Source: Nannochloropsis oceanica (taxonomy: Eukaryota; Sar; Eustigmatophyceae; Eustigmatales; Monodopsidaceae). Taken from it: 64,000 nt of DNA. Both the position numbers and the translations under genes were made by a program. Shown one piece after another: positions 42,489 through 52,924 of the stretch. The notes beneath the pieces were generated by a model, which saw only the letters and a program-made list of their open reading frames with translations, was not told the origin of the DNA and did no database searches. The stretch is from positions 868,001 through 932,000 of the forward strand of contig CP038130.1 of NCBI GenBank assembly GCA_004519485.1. Reading direction: 5' to 3'. Numbering within the stretch: position 1 is the first letter of the stretch; each line of letters begins with the position of its first letter.

Positions 42489-43552
42489 CCTTCTGTATTA
42501 TGTGATGCATCGAGTGTGTTGTACGTATGATAAGAAATGAAAAAGAGAAGTGGAAATGAGGGAGGGTTGTGTGCAATGCGGGATCGGACTTCATCAATTG
42601 TCGTGTAGGCCAGTGCTACAGCCGCATGTGGACACGGGCAGAAGCATGCCGCCTATGAAACAGGGCCGTGAACAATACCTTGCTTCCATAAGTAACCCGC
42701 CAGGCGCACAGCAACTTGATGACTTGATATCCCCCTGCTCGCTTTTTGCTCCCTCCATGGCCTCCACACGGAGGCCTCACGCGGCAGCCGTCTCTCTCTT
42801 CCCATGGCTGGCCATCCTCCTCCTTCCATCTCTCTACCCCTCTCTTCTTCTCCATTTACTCATGGTCTCTTTGGAGGTTGTTCTTGTAGGGATAGGGGAC
42901 ATTTGGAATGTCTACGAGAGTCTCTGCGGTGACTTGGACAAGGCGGCTTCTGTTATGCACTCTCTCTGCCTACCTTTCCGAGCCCTCCCCTCCCTTCTTC
43001 CTATATTCTTATCATGCAAGCCCTTTCATGCCTATCTCAAACCACCCCCACGTACCAATCCACACTACACAGACCACAGCGTCACCGGCAGCTGGTTAAA
43101 TAGGGTTTGAGTCACTAACAGAACTCATTCCTCCAGCTACGGCTTCATCGTCTTCGCGACCACCTCTACAAGAAACTACTTCAGGTGAGGACCGTGTGAC
43201 GAGGTGCCTTCACTTGGAGCAAGGGACAACAGGCACAATTTGTATGCTTGGTTTGGATTGTCATGGTAGCAGTAACAGCAGGGATGGAGAGAGGATGCGG
43301 CGGTTCCCCGTCCCGTGTCGCTTACTTTCCAGCTCGAGCACCCCAAAAGCACGATGGCTCCCCCCCCCCCCCTTCAATGTACTCTAGTCTTCCCCTGTCT
43401 GGAGCGCTGGTGCATGAATTGTCTCAGCTTCCAATAAATTTATCGTTTGGCTTATTTGATATTTCCTCTTAACGCAAATCCATCCATCCCCGTCCTTGCT
43501 CCCCCCCTCGCCCCCCCCCCCCCCCCCCCGAACAGTCACCCCCTAATCAACC
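42489..43552. promoter_or_regulatory. divergent promoter, ALB3 / RPP0, with probable leader intron
   Basis: A donor-like CTTCAG/GTGAGG at 43184-43185 and an acceptor GAACAG at 43530-43535 frame a probable intron in the RPP0 5' leader. The acceptor is preceded by an unbroken run of 19 C (43511-43529) as its pyrimidine tract. The left part holds the ALB3 promoter. Plus-strand frames inside this region show no domain. Confidence 0.5.
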
Positions 43553-44518
43553 ATGCCCGTCTGGAACCGCGCCAAGAAGGAGGATTACTTCGAAAAGGTC
43601 GAAGAGCTCCTGGGTTCCTACACCAAGGTCTTCATCGTCGGGGTCGACAATGTCGGCTCCAAGCAGATGCAGCAGATTCGCCATGCCCTCCGCGGCAGCG
43701 CCACCGTCCTCATGGGGAAGAACACGCGCATCCGGAAGGTCATCAACATGTTCCTCCGCAAAAACCCCGACCACCCTATCGAGCAGCTCCTTCAGTTCGT
43801 TGGCGGCAACGTCGGCTTTGTCTTCACCAACGGCGAGCTCGGCCTGGTGCGTGAGACCGTGGAGAAGAACCGGGTGCCAGCCCCTGCCCGTGTCGGGTCA
43901 ACTGCCCCCTGTGATGTGATCATCCCCCCCGGCCCCACCGGCTGCGACCCCGGCCAGACCTCTTTTTTCCAGGCCTTGCAAATCGCCACCAAGATTACCA
44001 AGGGGCAGATTGAGATAACCAGCGACGTGCAGATCCTGAAGGAAGGTGACAAGGTCGGCAATTCCGAAGCCATCCTACTCCAGAAACTGAATATTCTCCC
44101 CTTCACTTACGGACTGGTCATCAAGACCATCTACGACAACGGCTCCCTCTTCGACGCCAAGGTCCTGGATCTCACCGATGCTGACTTGGCCGCTAAGTTC
44201 GCCGTGGCCGTGCGTAATGTAGCCGCTATCTCGCTCAAGCTTGGGTATCCTACCCTTGCCTCCCTCCCTCATTCCATCGCCAATGCCTTCAAGGCTTGCG
44301 TTGCCATCACGGTGGGCCTCGAGGAGTTCTCTTTCGAGAAGGCGGATCCGTTTAAGGCCTACTTGAAGGACCCCTCCGCCTTCGCCTCTGCCGGAGGTGG
44401 TGGAGAGGCGGCCGCTGCCGCTCCTGCAGGGGATGCCAAGCCGGCGAAGGAGGAGAAGGAAGAGGAAGAGGCTGACCTTGGGGCTGGCAACATGTTCGGT
44501 GGAGGTGATGGATATTAA
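43553..44518 (+). CDS. RPP0: 60S acidic ribosomal protein P0 (uL10)
   Basis: 321 residues. P0 anchors the P1/P2 stalk on the large ribosomal subunit and binds 28S rRNA. The family is clear from WNRAKKEDYFEKVEELLGSY, VLMGKNTRIRKVI, PTGCDPGQTSFFQALQIATK, QIEITSDVQIL and AILLQKLNILPFTYGLVIK. A signature variant is the last stretch: instead of the usual acidic GFGLFD ending it finishes with EEEEADLGAGNMFGGGDGY. The ATG at 43553 sits 18 bases after a probable leader-intron acceptor. Codon use is strongly biased, as expected for a highly expressed gene. Confidence 0.96.
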   Translation: MPVWNRAKKEDYFEKVEELLGSYTKVFIVGVDNVGSKQMQQIRHALRGSATVLMGKNTRIRKVINMFLRKNPDHPIEQLLQFVGGNVGFVFTNGELGLVRETVEKNRVPAPARVGSTAPCDVIIPPGPTGCDPGQTSFFQALQIATKITKGQIEITSDVQILKEGDKVGNSEAILLQKLNILPFTYGLVIKTIYDNGSLFDAKVLDLTDADLAAKFAVAVRNVAAISLKLGYPTLASLPHSIANAFKACVAITVGLEEFSFEKADPFKAYLKDPSAFASAGGGGEAAAAAPAGDAKPAKEEKEEEEADLGAGNMFGGGDGY

Positions 44519-45086
44519 GGAGCGATGTGGGCCTTGCCTGATGCGTCGGAATTCTTGTTCTTCCCGTCCCTCCCTTCTCCTTCTCTTTTTTTCGTCTTGT
44601 AACTGGCAATTGCTTTTGGGAGGCAGGAAAGAGAGGGAAAGGTGGAGGGGGGACGCAGTAGGGTAAAGATTGCAAGACACCGATGGTGCGCACTGTCCGC
44701 TGGCCCTACGGGATCCACTTGTTTCCGTGGAAAGGAGGTCGCAGGAAAGAGGAGAAAGAGGGAGAGACTAAAAAAATGGAAGAAAAGTTGTGGTGGAAGT
44801 GAGACGGAGGGGTAGGTTATAAATAACGGTGAGCCATAGCACAGCACACTTGATATTTGGGCCTTTCTCGCTGGTGTGTCCTAACCAACGAAAGACAAGA
44901 AAGAAGAGAAGAAGAAAAAGAGTAGAAGAAAAGGAAAATCGTTTTTTCATCTCAGCCCAGGCACCGACCACCATTAGCCTTGCCTTCTTCTTCTTGGTCC
45001 AGACCTTTAATTTTAACTGCAATTACAAGTAACACGAGTCACACAAGTTTTCCCATTATCTCTCCGTCCTCTCCCTCTCCTCCCTC
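44519..45086. other. convergent intergenic region
   Basis: 568 bases between two stop codons. The left part is the RPP0 3' untranslated region and the right part A-rich. No gene supported. Confidence 0.5.
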
Positions 45087-45931
45087 CTATCCATTCTTTC
45101 TCCTCTCATCCATTCCCTTCCTCTCGTTCGCCTCCTGCGTCCGCGCCGCAACATTGTTTAAAGCTCCTACCCCTAACGTCCCCGCCATCAGCAGACCCAA
45201 CGCTGGTTGTATGACAGGCATCCAAATGTCCGTGAATTTATCAATCACAGACGCATCGCTCAACACAGACTTGAAAAACACCCCGGTTACGAACCAACCA
45301 AAAAAGGCCAAAATCACAAAGAAGTCAGCCACCAGCACTTTATTCAAGATCCCCCCGGCCTTGTCTGCGAAAGCAGAGAAGCCTGTTAATTGTCCATCAC
45401 TAACCTTGGCTTCCACTTCCTTCTTGCGGAAACGCGCAATGTCCTGTTGCAGTCGCTCTTGCAAATCAACCTCCCTTCCCCCTGTCTGCTGCGGGGTAGA
45501 CGATGGTGGTGGTGAAGACAAGGAGGGAGACATGGCAGAGGATGCTACGGCACCATCGTTATCCTTATCGTCATTTTCTTGCAGGAGCTCGGCGGGCAAG
45601 GGCACCTTGCGCTTCCGCTTCCTGATGGGGCTTGCTTTGGAAGGCGCAGCGGCAGCATCTTCGTTGTCGTCCGAGGCCGCATTTTTCAATGCGGCAAAAG
45701 AAACGGAGCGCGCACGAGCGGCAGCAGCCAGTAGTGGCCGATTCGATAGCGGCTCTTTGCATGTTTGGGCAGGGAAATGTAAGCTACTATGTGCATAATT
45801 TTTCGAGAGCTTCCGGTTGAGCTTTTTGACCTCCTCTGTATCTCTCACTTACTTGATGAAGGGTGGGGGAGGGCAGGAAAAAACGCTTGAGCCACACATA
45901 GGGAAGCAAGAAAGAGCACGAGCGACCACAT
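45087..45931 (-). CDS. plastid membrane protein of unknown function, two helices
   Basis: Two exons, 45931-45853 and 45754-45087 (donor GTAAGT, acceptor GCAAAG, phase 1), encode 248 residues. Exon 1 is a complete bipartite plastid signal: MWSLVLFLASLCVAQA then FFPALPHPSS, with an A-F junction. The middle is low-complexity Ala/Ser/Pro and basic, then a short Gln/Glu-rich helix (DLQERLQQDIARFRKKEVEA). Two membrane spans follow near the C-terminus, VLVADFFVILAFFGWFVTGV and WMPVIQPALGLLMAGTLGV, and the tail is basic. I do not recognise the family; the paired hydrophobic segments resemble conserved thylakoid or envelope proteins of algae. Divergent from the giant cyclase-kinase gene. Confidence 0.75.
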
Positions 45932-46245
45932 AGCTCTGGCGGCCGACATGAGGCTATGATGGTAGTGTGGATGGACATGGCGTGGGGAAATGGGTTACAA
46001 CAGCAATCAAGAAAGCACGAGAGCAGGAGCAACAAGACTCGGCGATCGGTTGCAACTGCTGCTCATTGCTCTATCTTAAAACTTTTTGTCCCACCACCAT
46101 CCACACATACCACAATCACAACCACAGGGCGTGATGCCCATAGACGTCGCCCTCGTCTCGCCCTGGTAGTGTCCGCCGTCATGCATCTGCCGAGATTATC
46201 AGGGGCCCTCGGGTAATAGTGTTGGGCGAGAGGGAGGGGAGGTCG
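45932..46245. promoter_or_regulatory. divergent promoter, plastid membrane protein / cyclase-kinase
   Basis: 314 bases between two divergent starts, or more if the giant gene starts at a later Met. No element recognised. Confidence 0.4.
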
Positions 46246-49076
46246 ATGGATGGTTGGAAGACGTATATTATGCCTGTGACTGCTCACTCACACTGCTGCG
46301 CGCCGCCCTTTCCTAACATATATGTACACAGGCGGGCAACGGCGACTTCGACAGTGCCCTCTACTCGACGGCGGCGACGAGGGCGGCTATGGGAAAGAAA
46401 AGGAGATGCGCCTAGGGACGAGCTGCAGGAGGTAGACGAGGAAATGGGGGCACGCGGTGAAAGCGACAACGATAGAAGGGGCGGAAGCAATAACAATGCT
46501 ATAGTGGAAAAGATGGACCATTTGTCGTGGCGCCGTCGACGGGCGCAGTTGCTGGAGATCAATGCCGTGTTTCTATCCACGCAGATGGAGGAACGTGAAC
46601 TTCACTGCTGCAGGGGCAAGGACGAGAACAGTGAAACGGAGAGACGACCGCCGCAAGAATCATGCCCGAGTCAAGTTGTGACTCCAATTTCATGTTCGCA
46701 TCTCACCCATCCACTCACGCAACGCTTCGTGGACCCCCGCGTGGAGGCCGCATTCGGCACGTTTAAATACAACAGTCAGAGCATGGATATTTGGGCCTTG
46801 GTCTGGACGCTGTGCTTAGGTGCTCTGTCTGTGTCATCCATGGCATTGGTGCACTCATTTTTAGAGGTGTGGGAGGTTCCATCGACTGGGCAGGATGGCT
46901 CCCTTGTAGCATTTAATGCCATTGTATGTACATTAGTTATAATGGTCTACTTGACCCATGCCCACCGTCTCTTCCGGGCTCGCCGCAAAACTCTCAGTGT
47001 AGCTGCCCCCTCCTCTTCATCTTCTTCCTCGTTTTCACTACAACGAATCTGGCGAGCGTTCTTGTCAAGGCATTATGTCGTCGTCCTCCTTCTTCTCCCC
47101 ATTCCTGTCGAACGTACCTTCGCCCGCCCCCTTCTCATGTCCCTGCATATCGTCATTACCTCTATTTTCCTTCTTACAACTGCCGGCCTCCTTCTAGCCC
47201 ACGCTCTTCTCTACTCCACCCTCGCCTTCCTATTCTACCTCCTCCACCTCTTTCTTTTCCTTCCCCGCACTGACGGCCCCTCTCTCCGTGGCGGCGAAAA
47301 TGTCTGTGTCTTGCTTCTAGGCATCCTCCTCGTCTATTTCCTAGCCCGATCCCAAGAAATGCTCTGGAGGGAACATTTTAAATGTCAATATTTGGGAGGA
47401 TATCTTTACCGACGCTCTCAACTCGAACAAGCCTTGGGAGATCGTCTTCTCCTCGCCACCCTTCCCACAGCTGTAGCCCAACATGCCTTAGATCGAAGGG
47501 ATATACCTCCTCCTCTTCCTCTTTCTTCAATTTCATCTTCACACTACTCTGGTGTGAGTGCGGCGGCATTTCCACCTACGCGCACCTCGAAGGGTTGCAA
47601 CAGCACAACGATGACAAGTTCAACCGCCATCGCCACCGCATCCCCTGCCTGCCCTGCGGGGGCCACTGGAACAACAGGCGCGTCGAGCACCAGCAACATC
47701 ATCATCACCACCACCACCACCAACGCTACCACCACCAACAATACTTTTTACAACAACCACAATATTAACAACAACATTAACAGCGCTGCTGCAGCTTTTT
47801 TGGCTTCAAATCGTGTCGCACATGATAAAGAGCACCAACAGTACCAGCGGCACCATCAGCGCAATCAACAGGAACCGCCGCCGCAGCAGCAGCAGCAGCC
47901 GCCGCCGCCGCAAGAAGGAAGCCCCAGTGGGTTGTTGCGATTGGGAGCACCTACATCGGTATCACATCACCCTATTTCTCAAACTGCCGACGCCACGGCT
48001 GCACCACCTGCACGCAATGCTACTGCTGCTCCCTCATCTCTCGGCCCACCCTTGCCCTTGTTGGCTGCTAACTCTTCCACTCATTTCCCCTCCATTCTTA
48101 GCCTCGGTCGAGCAGCACGCAGCTCTGTTCCTACCACCGCAGGAGGAGAAACAGAAACAAGAAGGGAGGGAGGGAAGGAAGAATGGCAAGTCCTCCCTCC
48201 CGTCCAACAAGGGGCCTACCCCCCTCCTTCGCTCGTTCGCCACGTCTTTTTTGCCCGGTACGGGGGATGTCTCCCTCCTGGCCTCCATCCTTTTCAAGTT
48301 CTCTCTACCAGCCGTTTCGTCCAGAGGAAGTTTTGTACGGTTCTGGTGGCGAAGGCCGTGAGGGCGGGAGGGTCGCATTTGCTTGTACCTCCCTTGAGGT
48401 TGGCAAGGGCTTTAGCTGAATTTGATTTGGTGGCGGCGCATCATCGCGTGAGTAAGGTGTGTAATACTGGGAGCACATATACAGCTTGTTGTGGTTTGTT
48501 TGAAACGTGGGGTTCAGCAAGGAGGGACGCATTAGCAGCTGTGGCGCTCGCTAGTGATTTGATTGCGGTGTCGGAGGCGTTAGGGTTGGATTTGTGTGTG
48601 GGCGTGGCGAGTGGCTCTGTGGTAGGGACGTTAGACCCGTTGAGTCACGCTTTCTATGATTTAGTCGGTGATGTGGTGAGCAGCGCAACGTTGATGGCGG
48701 AGGTAGGACGCAGGGGGCAGGTTTTCGTTGGAGACTCTACGCATCAGCTGCTGGATCAGAAGGAGTGGTCGTTTCGATTGCCACCGGTGGGGACGCATAA
48801 TGTGACCGTGAGACTTTTGAATGGGAGTGAGGAAAGTGTAAAGGCTTTGTCGAATCCGTATGCGACTAGTTGGTGGTTTGAACAAAGGCAGCAAGAGGTA
48901 CTGGACGAGCTTGCAGAGGCTGAAGCAGCAGTGGCAGCAGCAGCTGTAGCAAGTAATGGTAGAAACAGCGGTAGCGGCATCAGCAGTAGTGCCATATATT
49001 CTGTGTCTGTGAGTGCAGACTCTGAAGCAGTCTGGGAAAGGTCTTTGGAGGAGGGAGGCTTGCTGTCGTCGGTGTC

Positions 49077-49134
<58 letters not shown>

Positions 49135-52094
49135 TTTTCTATTGCCACGGTGTACGCGCTGCGGGAAGAGTTGGAGACCACGAGCACTAGGCAGCGACCG
49201 CAAGTCTCTACATGCGATCCCTCCGTCAACCCGTGGCCCGTGACTCTGCAGACTCTCTTCTATGACGACGATCATCACCACGAGAAGGAGGAGGAGGAGA
49301 AGCAGCAGCAGCAGCAGCAGCAGCAACAGCAACAACAACAACAACAGCAACAACAAGAAGAAGAAGACCAAAAAGAAGAGCAGCAGAAGCAAAACAGTGC
49401 CGAAAAAGAACACGATGAGGAACAAAGCTTCCGCGCCTTCGTGCTTGAACCACGTATAGAGCTCGAGCTGCTTCTCCTCCTTCTAGACATAGCCACTGTG
49501 TCCTGGTCCCTCCACCTCGAACCCTGGATTATCGGTACCCTTTTCCTCCTCCTCGTCCTTCAAGGTTTCCTCCGCTGGCGCCGACCCACTCAAGACTCCG
49601 CTCTCGCTCAAGGCCTGTTAGTGCTGTATGGTGGGGTGGTCGCCGCTTTGGTCTTAGCGTTAGCTGTAGTAGATCGTGACTTGGCTACCCTTTCTGTTCT
49701 ACGAGTGATGTTCCTCCTGAGCCCGCTTCTCTACCTCCCCTCCCGCACTGCCTGCATCCTAGCCGGGTCTGTCTATGCTCTGGTCCTCCTACATCATGTC
49801 GTGGTCTTGACAACCTCTCCCTCCTCGTCTTCCACCCCCCCTTCCAATTCCATCTCTTCTCACACGCCCAGCTCCGAACCACTTCGATATGTCCTAGGTC
49901 GGTACGTCTGGTATGGTGTGCTCCTCTCCTTTCTTCTCAACTTCCAACAGCGAACCGAACGCTTGGCCCTCGCCCTTCCTCGTCACGTCTACCGCCACCT
50001 GCAACAACTCCAAGCCCTAGCCGACGCATTGACCGCCCGTACCGACGCAGTCATTGCTAAACTTATCCCTTCCAACGTGGATGTAAGGCAGCTGCTGCGC
50101 CTTGCGGGAGATGAGCGTCTAGGAGGGCATTTGGCCCTTAAGACACAGGCAGTGATTGTCCACATCGATCTACGAGCGTTGAGTAAACTGGATGGCCTGG
50201 TTTCACCCCTTCAATTGTGCGCGTTCCAAAAGGGCTTGCTGAGGATGCTAGATGGGGCGGTGTCTCTATTCTCGGCTTCTCATCTTAGGCATTCAGGTCA
50301 TATTTTTGTCGTTGCCTGTGGTTTAAATCCAGCTCTGGCCCCTCTCTCCTCTGCAGCAGCCGTCACAGGGCAGCTAGACCCCGTTCTCCAAGCCTTGGGG
50401 CTCTCTCGTTTCATCAAGGTGAAAATCCACGAGTTTAATTTGAAAAACCGCGTATCTCTCTCCGTCCGTGTGGGCATCGCCCGTGGGACCATAACACTCT
50501 CCTCTGCTGGTACTGAGCGTTTCGATGCTACGGGGCGCCCTGTCCTTGTCGCAAAAGTCCTTGCTCTCCGGACGCGTGCCACAATGGTAACAGCAGATAT
50601 AGCCGCGCATGTGCAAAAATATGCGCCTCCTGAGATGCTGAAGACGATTGCCTTCCATCCAGTCACTGACGGACCTGTGCTCTTGTTGCGTGGCGAGACG
50701 GTAGCAGCAGTTGAGCTGACGCTTGAAAGTCAATTGCCTGATCATTTGACAGCAGAGCCGAGATTAGAGGATTTCGAGATCTTGGGGCTACTCGGTTCGG
50801 GCGGATATGGGTCGGTGCATTTAGCAAGGGAGGCACATAGCGGGGGGCTGGTGGCGATGAAGGTCATGTTTAAGCGGAGGAGGGGAGTGTCTGATTTGAT
50901 GAGGGTGGAGCTGAATGTGCTGGCTCAAGTACAGCACCCACATGTGGTGCAGTTCCACTACTGCCTGCAGACGAAAAGTCGTATAATTCTTGTGATGGAA
51001 TATATCAGAGGAGGGACGCTCAAGGCCTTGCTAAAGGAGCCCTTGGCCCAACGACCCCCATCGAGGGTATTGCGACGATGGGCGGCTGAGTTGGTGCTAG
51101 CCTTGGGATATCTCCATTCCTTGCATGTGATTCACAGAGACATTAAACCTGATAATTGCATGGTGGGAGAGAATGGACATTTGAAGTTGATGGATTTCGG
51201 GTTGGCCAAGGTTTTGAGAAGGCCTGAGTCTTTCGTTGGGGCGGAAATGAGGGCAAAGGAGGAAGGGAGGGAGGGTGGAAGTGTTGGTACAGTGGGAGGT
51301 GTGTCTGATAAGCCTACGATGGCAGGGACAAGCTCAGTCGCTGCTGTCGCTTCTTCAGCAACTGCTGCTGCTTCTGCAGCTGCTGATCTACAGCAGTTGG
51401 CAAAGGCGACGGTGGCGTGGAACGACAGTAGCAGTTGCTCGGATATTGTCCCTTTAATGCAGCGATTGATGCCTCAAAGATCACAGAGCCAGGTGTTGGT
51501 TTCTTCTTCCCTGACGGCGGAAGAAGAGGGGAGTGGCTCGTCGTCGGCGTTCGCGACCCAAACACCTTTTCGTGTACTGGTGGTGGAGGACGAGCCGTTT
51601 ACGCGATTGATTACCAAGGCGATGATTAAAAGTATGGGTTTCCAGCCTCTAACAGCACCACATGGCAAAAAAGCGCTGGAGGTTTTGAGGGCTAGCTTGA
51701 AGACGCCTCATCCTGTAGAACTGGTGTTGCTGGATTTGGAATTGCCGATTATGACGGGTCCGGAAGTGTTGGCTGAGATGCAGGCCGACGTGAATCTCAG
51801 GTCACTGCCGGTAGTGGTATTGAGTGTAGATGACCGAACGGCGGACATTGCGGCGTGCATGGATTTGGGTGCGAAGGATTATTTTATCAAGCCCATCCGG
51901 ATGGATATGGCCGTGTCGTTGTTGAAGTATGCGAGAGACCGAAGGAGGGAGATGGCCTCGACGCGGCTTCACAATCGATTGCCTGAGGAGGAGGAAGGGA
52001 TGGAGGAAGGGGAGGAGGAAGGAGATGAATTCGAAAAGAAAAGTGTGGATGTACCTGGGGTCCACACGGTACAGGAGTCGCAACAGCAGACTCC

Positions 52095-52127
<33 letters not shown>

Positions 52128-52888
52128 CCACCACCAACAACAACAACTACCACAACAACAGCAACAACAGCAACAACAACTGCAGCTGCAATCGCGGGAG
52201 CAGCAGCCACTGCACCCCCAACAGCTGCAGCAATTAGCACTCCCCCGCCGCCCCTCATCGACTTCCGCCGATCTTATGTGGGATGTCCAGCCCCTGACAA
52301 CCCCCCAAGCAGCAACAACAGCTGCAGCTGCTGCAGTATCAAAAGCACCACCGCATCAGGCTGTGGGTATAGACGAAGAGGCCGTCCTCCCCGTTCTGCC
52401 TTCCCGCAAACATTTCTCTCTGGTCGGGACTCCCTACTACATGTGTCCTGAGATGTTGGCTCGTCAGAAATACGGAGCGGCGCTGGATTATTGGGCCCTG
52501 GGGATTTTGCTCTTTGAATGCTTTGCAGGGGCTCCCCCCTTCACGGGCGAGACCCCCGAAGCCGTTTTTGCAGCGATTCGGGCCAGAAATATCCCATGGG
52601 AAAAGCTTGGGAAAGCGAGAGAAGGGAGGGAGGGAACGGCGGGAGAAGGGGAGAAAGGAACGGAGGAGGTAGATGTGGGGCAGTTGGAGGATTTGATCAG
52701 GGGGTTATTACACCCGGAGCCGAACAAGAGACTGGGGGGGAGGGAGGACGGAGTGGAAGGGGTGAAAAGGCATCCGTTTTTTGAGGGGATCAATTGGGAG
52801 ACCTTATCAGGACAGGAGGTGGGATATCGGCCAGCGTCTAGAACATTCTCCGTGGCGCAGTGTCAGGAATCGTTGGAGCAACAGAAGA

Positions 52889-52924
<36 letters not shown>

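Noticed and set aside
41893-42540. 215-codon plus-strand frame opposite ALB3
   Set aside because: The minus strand has a full ALB3 protein here; the plus frame has no domain.
42550-43110. 186-codon plus-strand frame between ALB3 and RPP0
   Set aside because: It shows no domain and no codon bias, and lies in a region needed for two promoters and a leader intron.
47382-47768. Plus-strand frame with a His/Gln run inside the cyclase-kinase gene
   Set aside because: It is a frame-shifted reading of the low-complexity linker of the giant protein.
51571-51953. Receiver domain as a separate two-component gene
   Set aside because: It is in frame with the kinase on both sides, with no stop, start or obvious splice sites around it.
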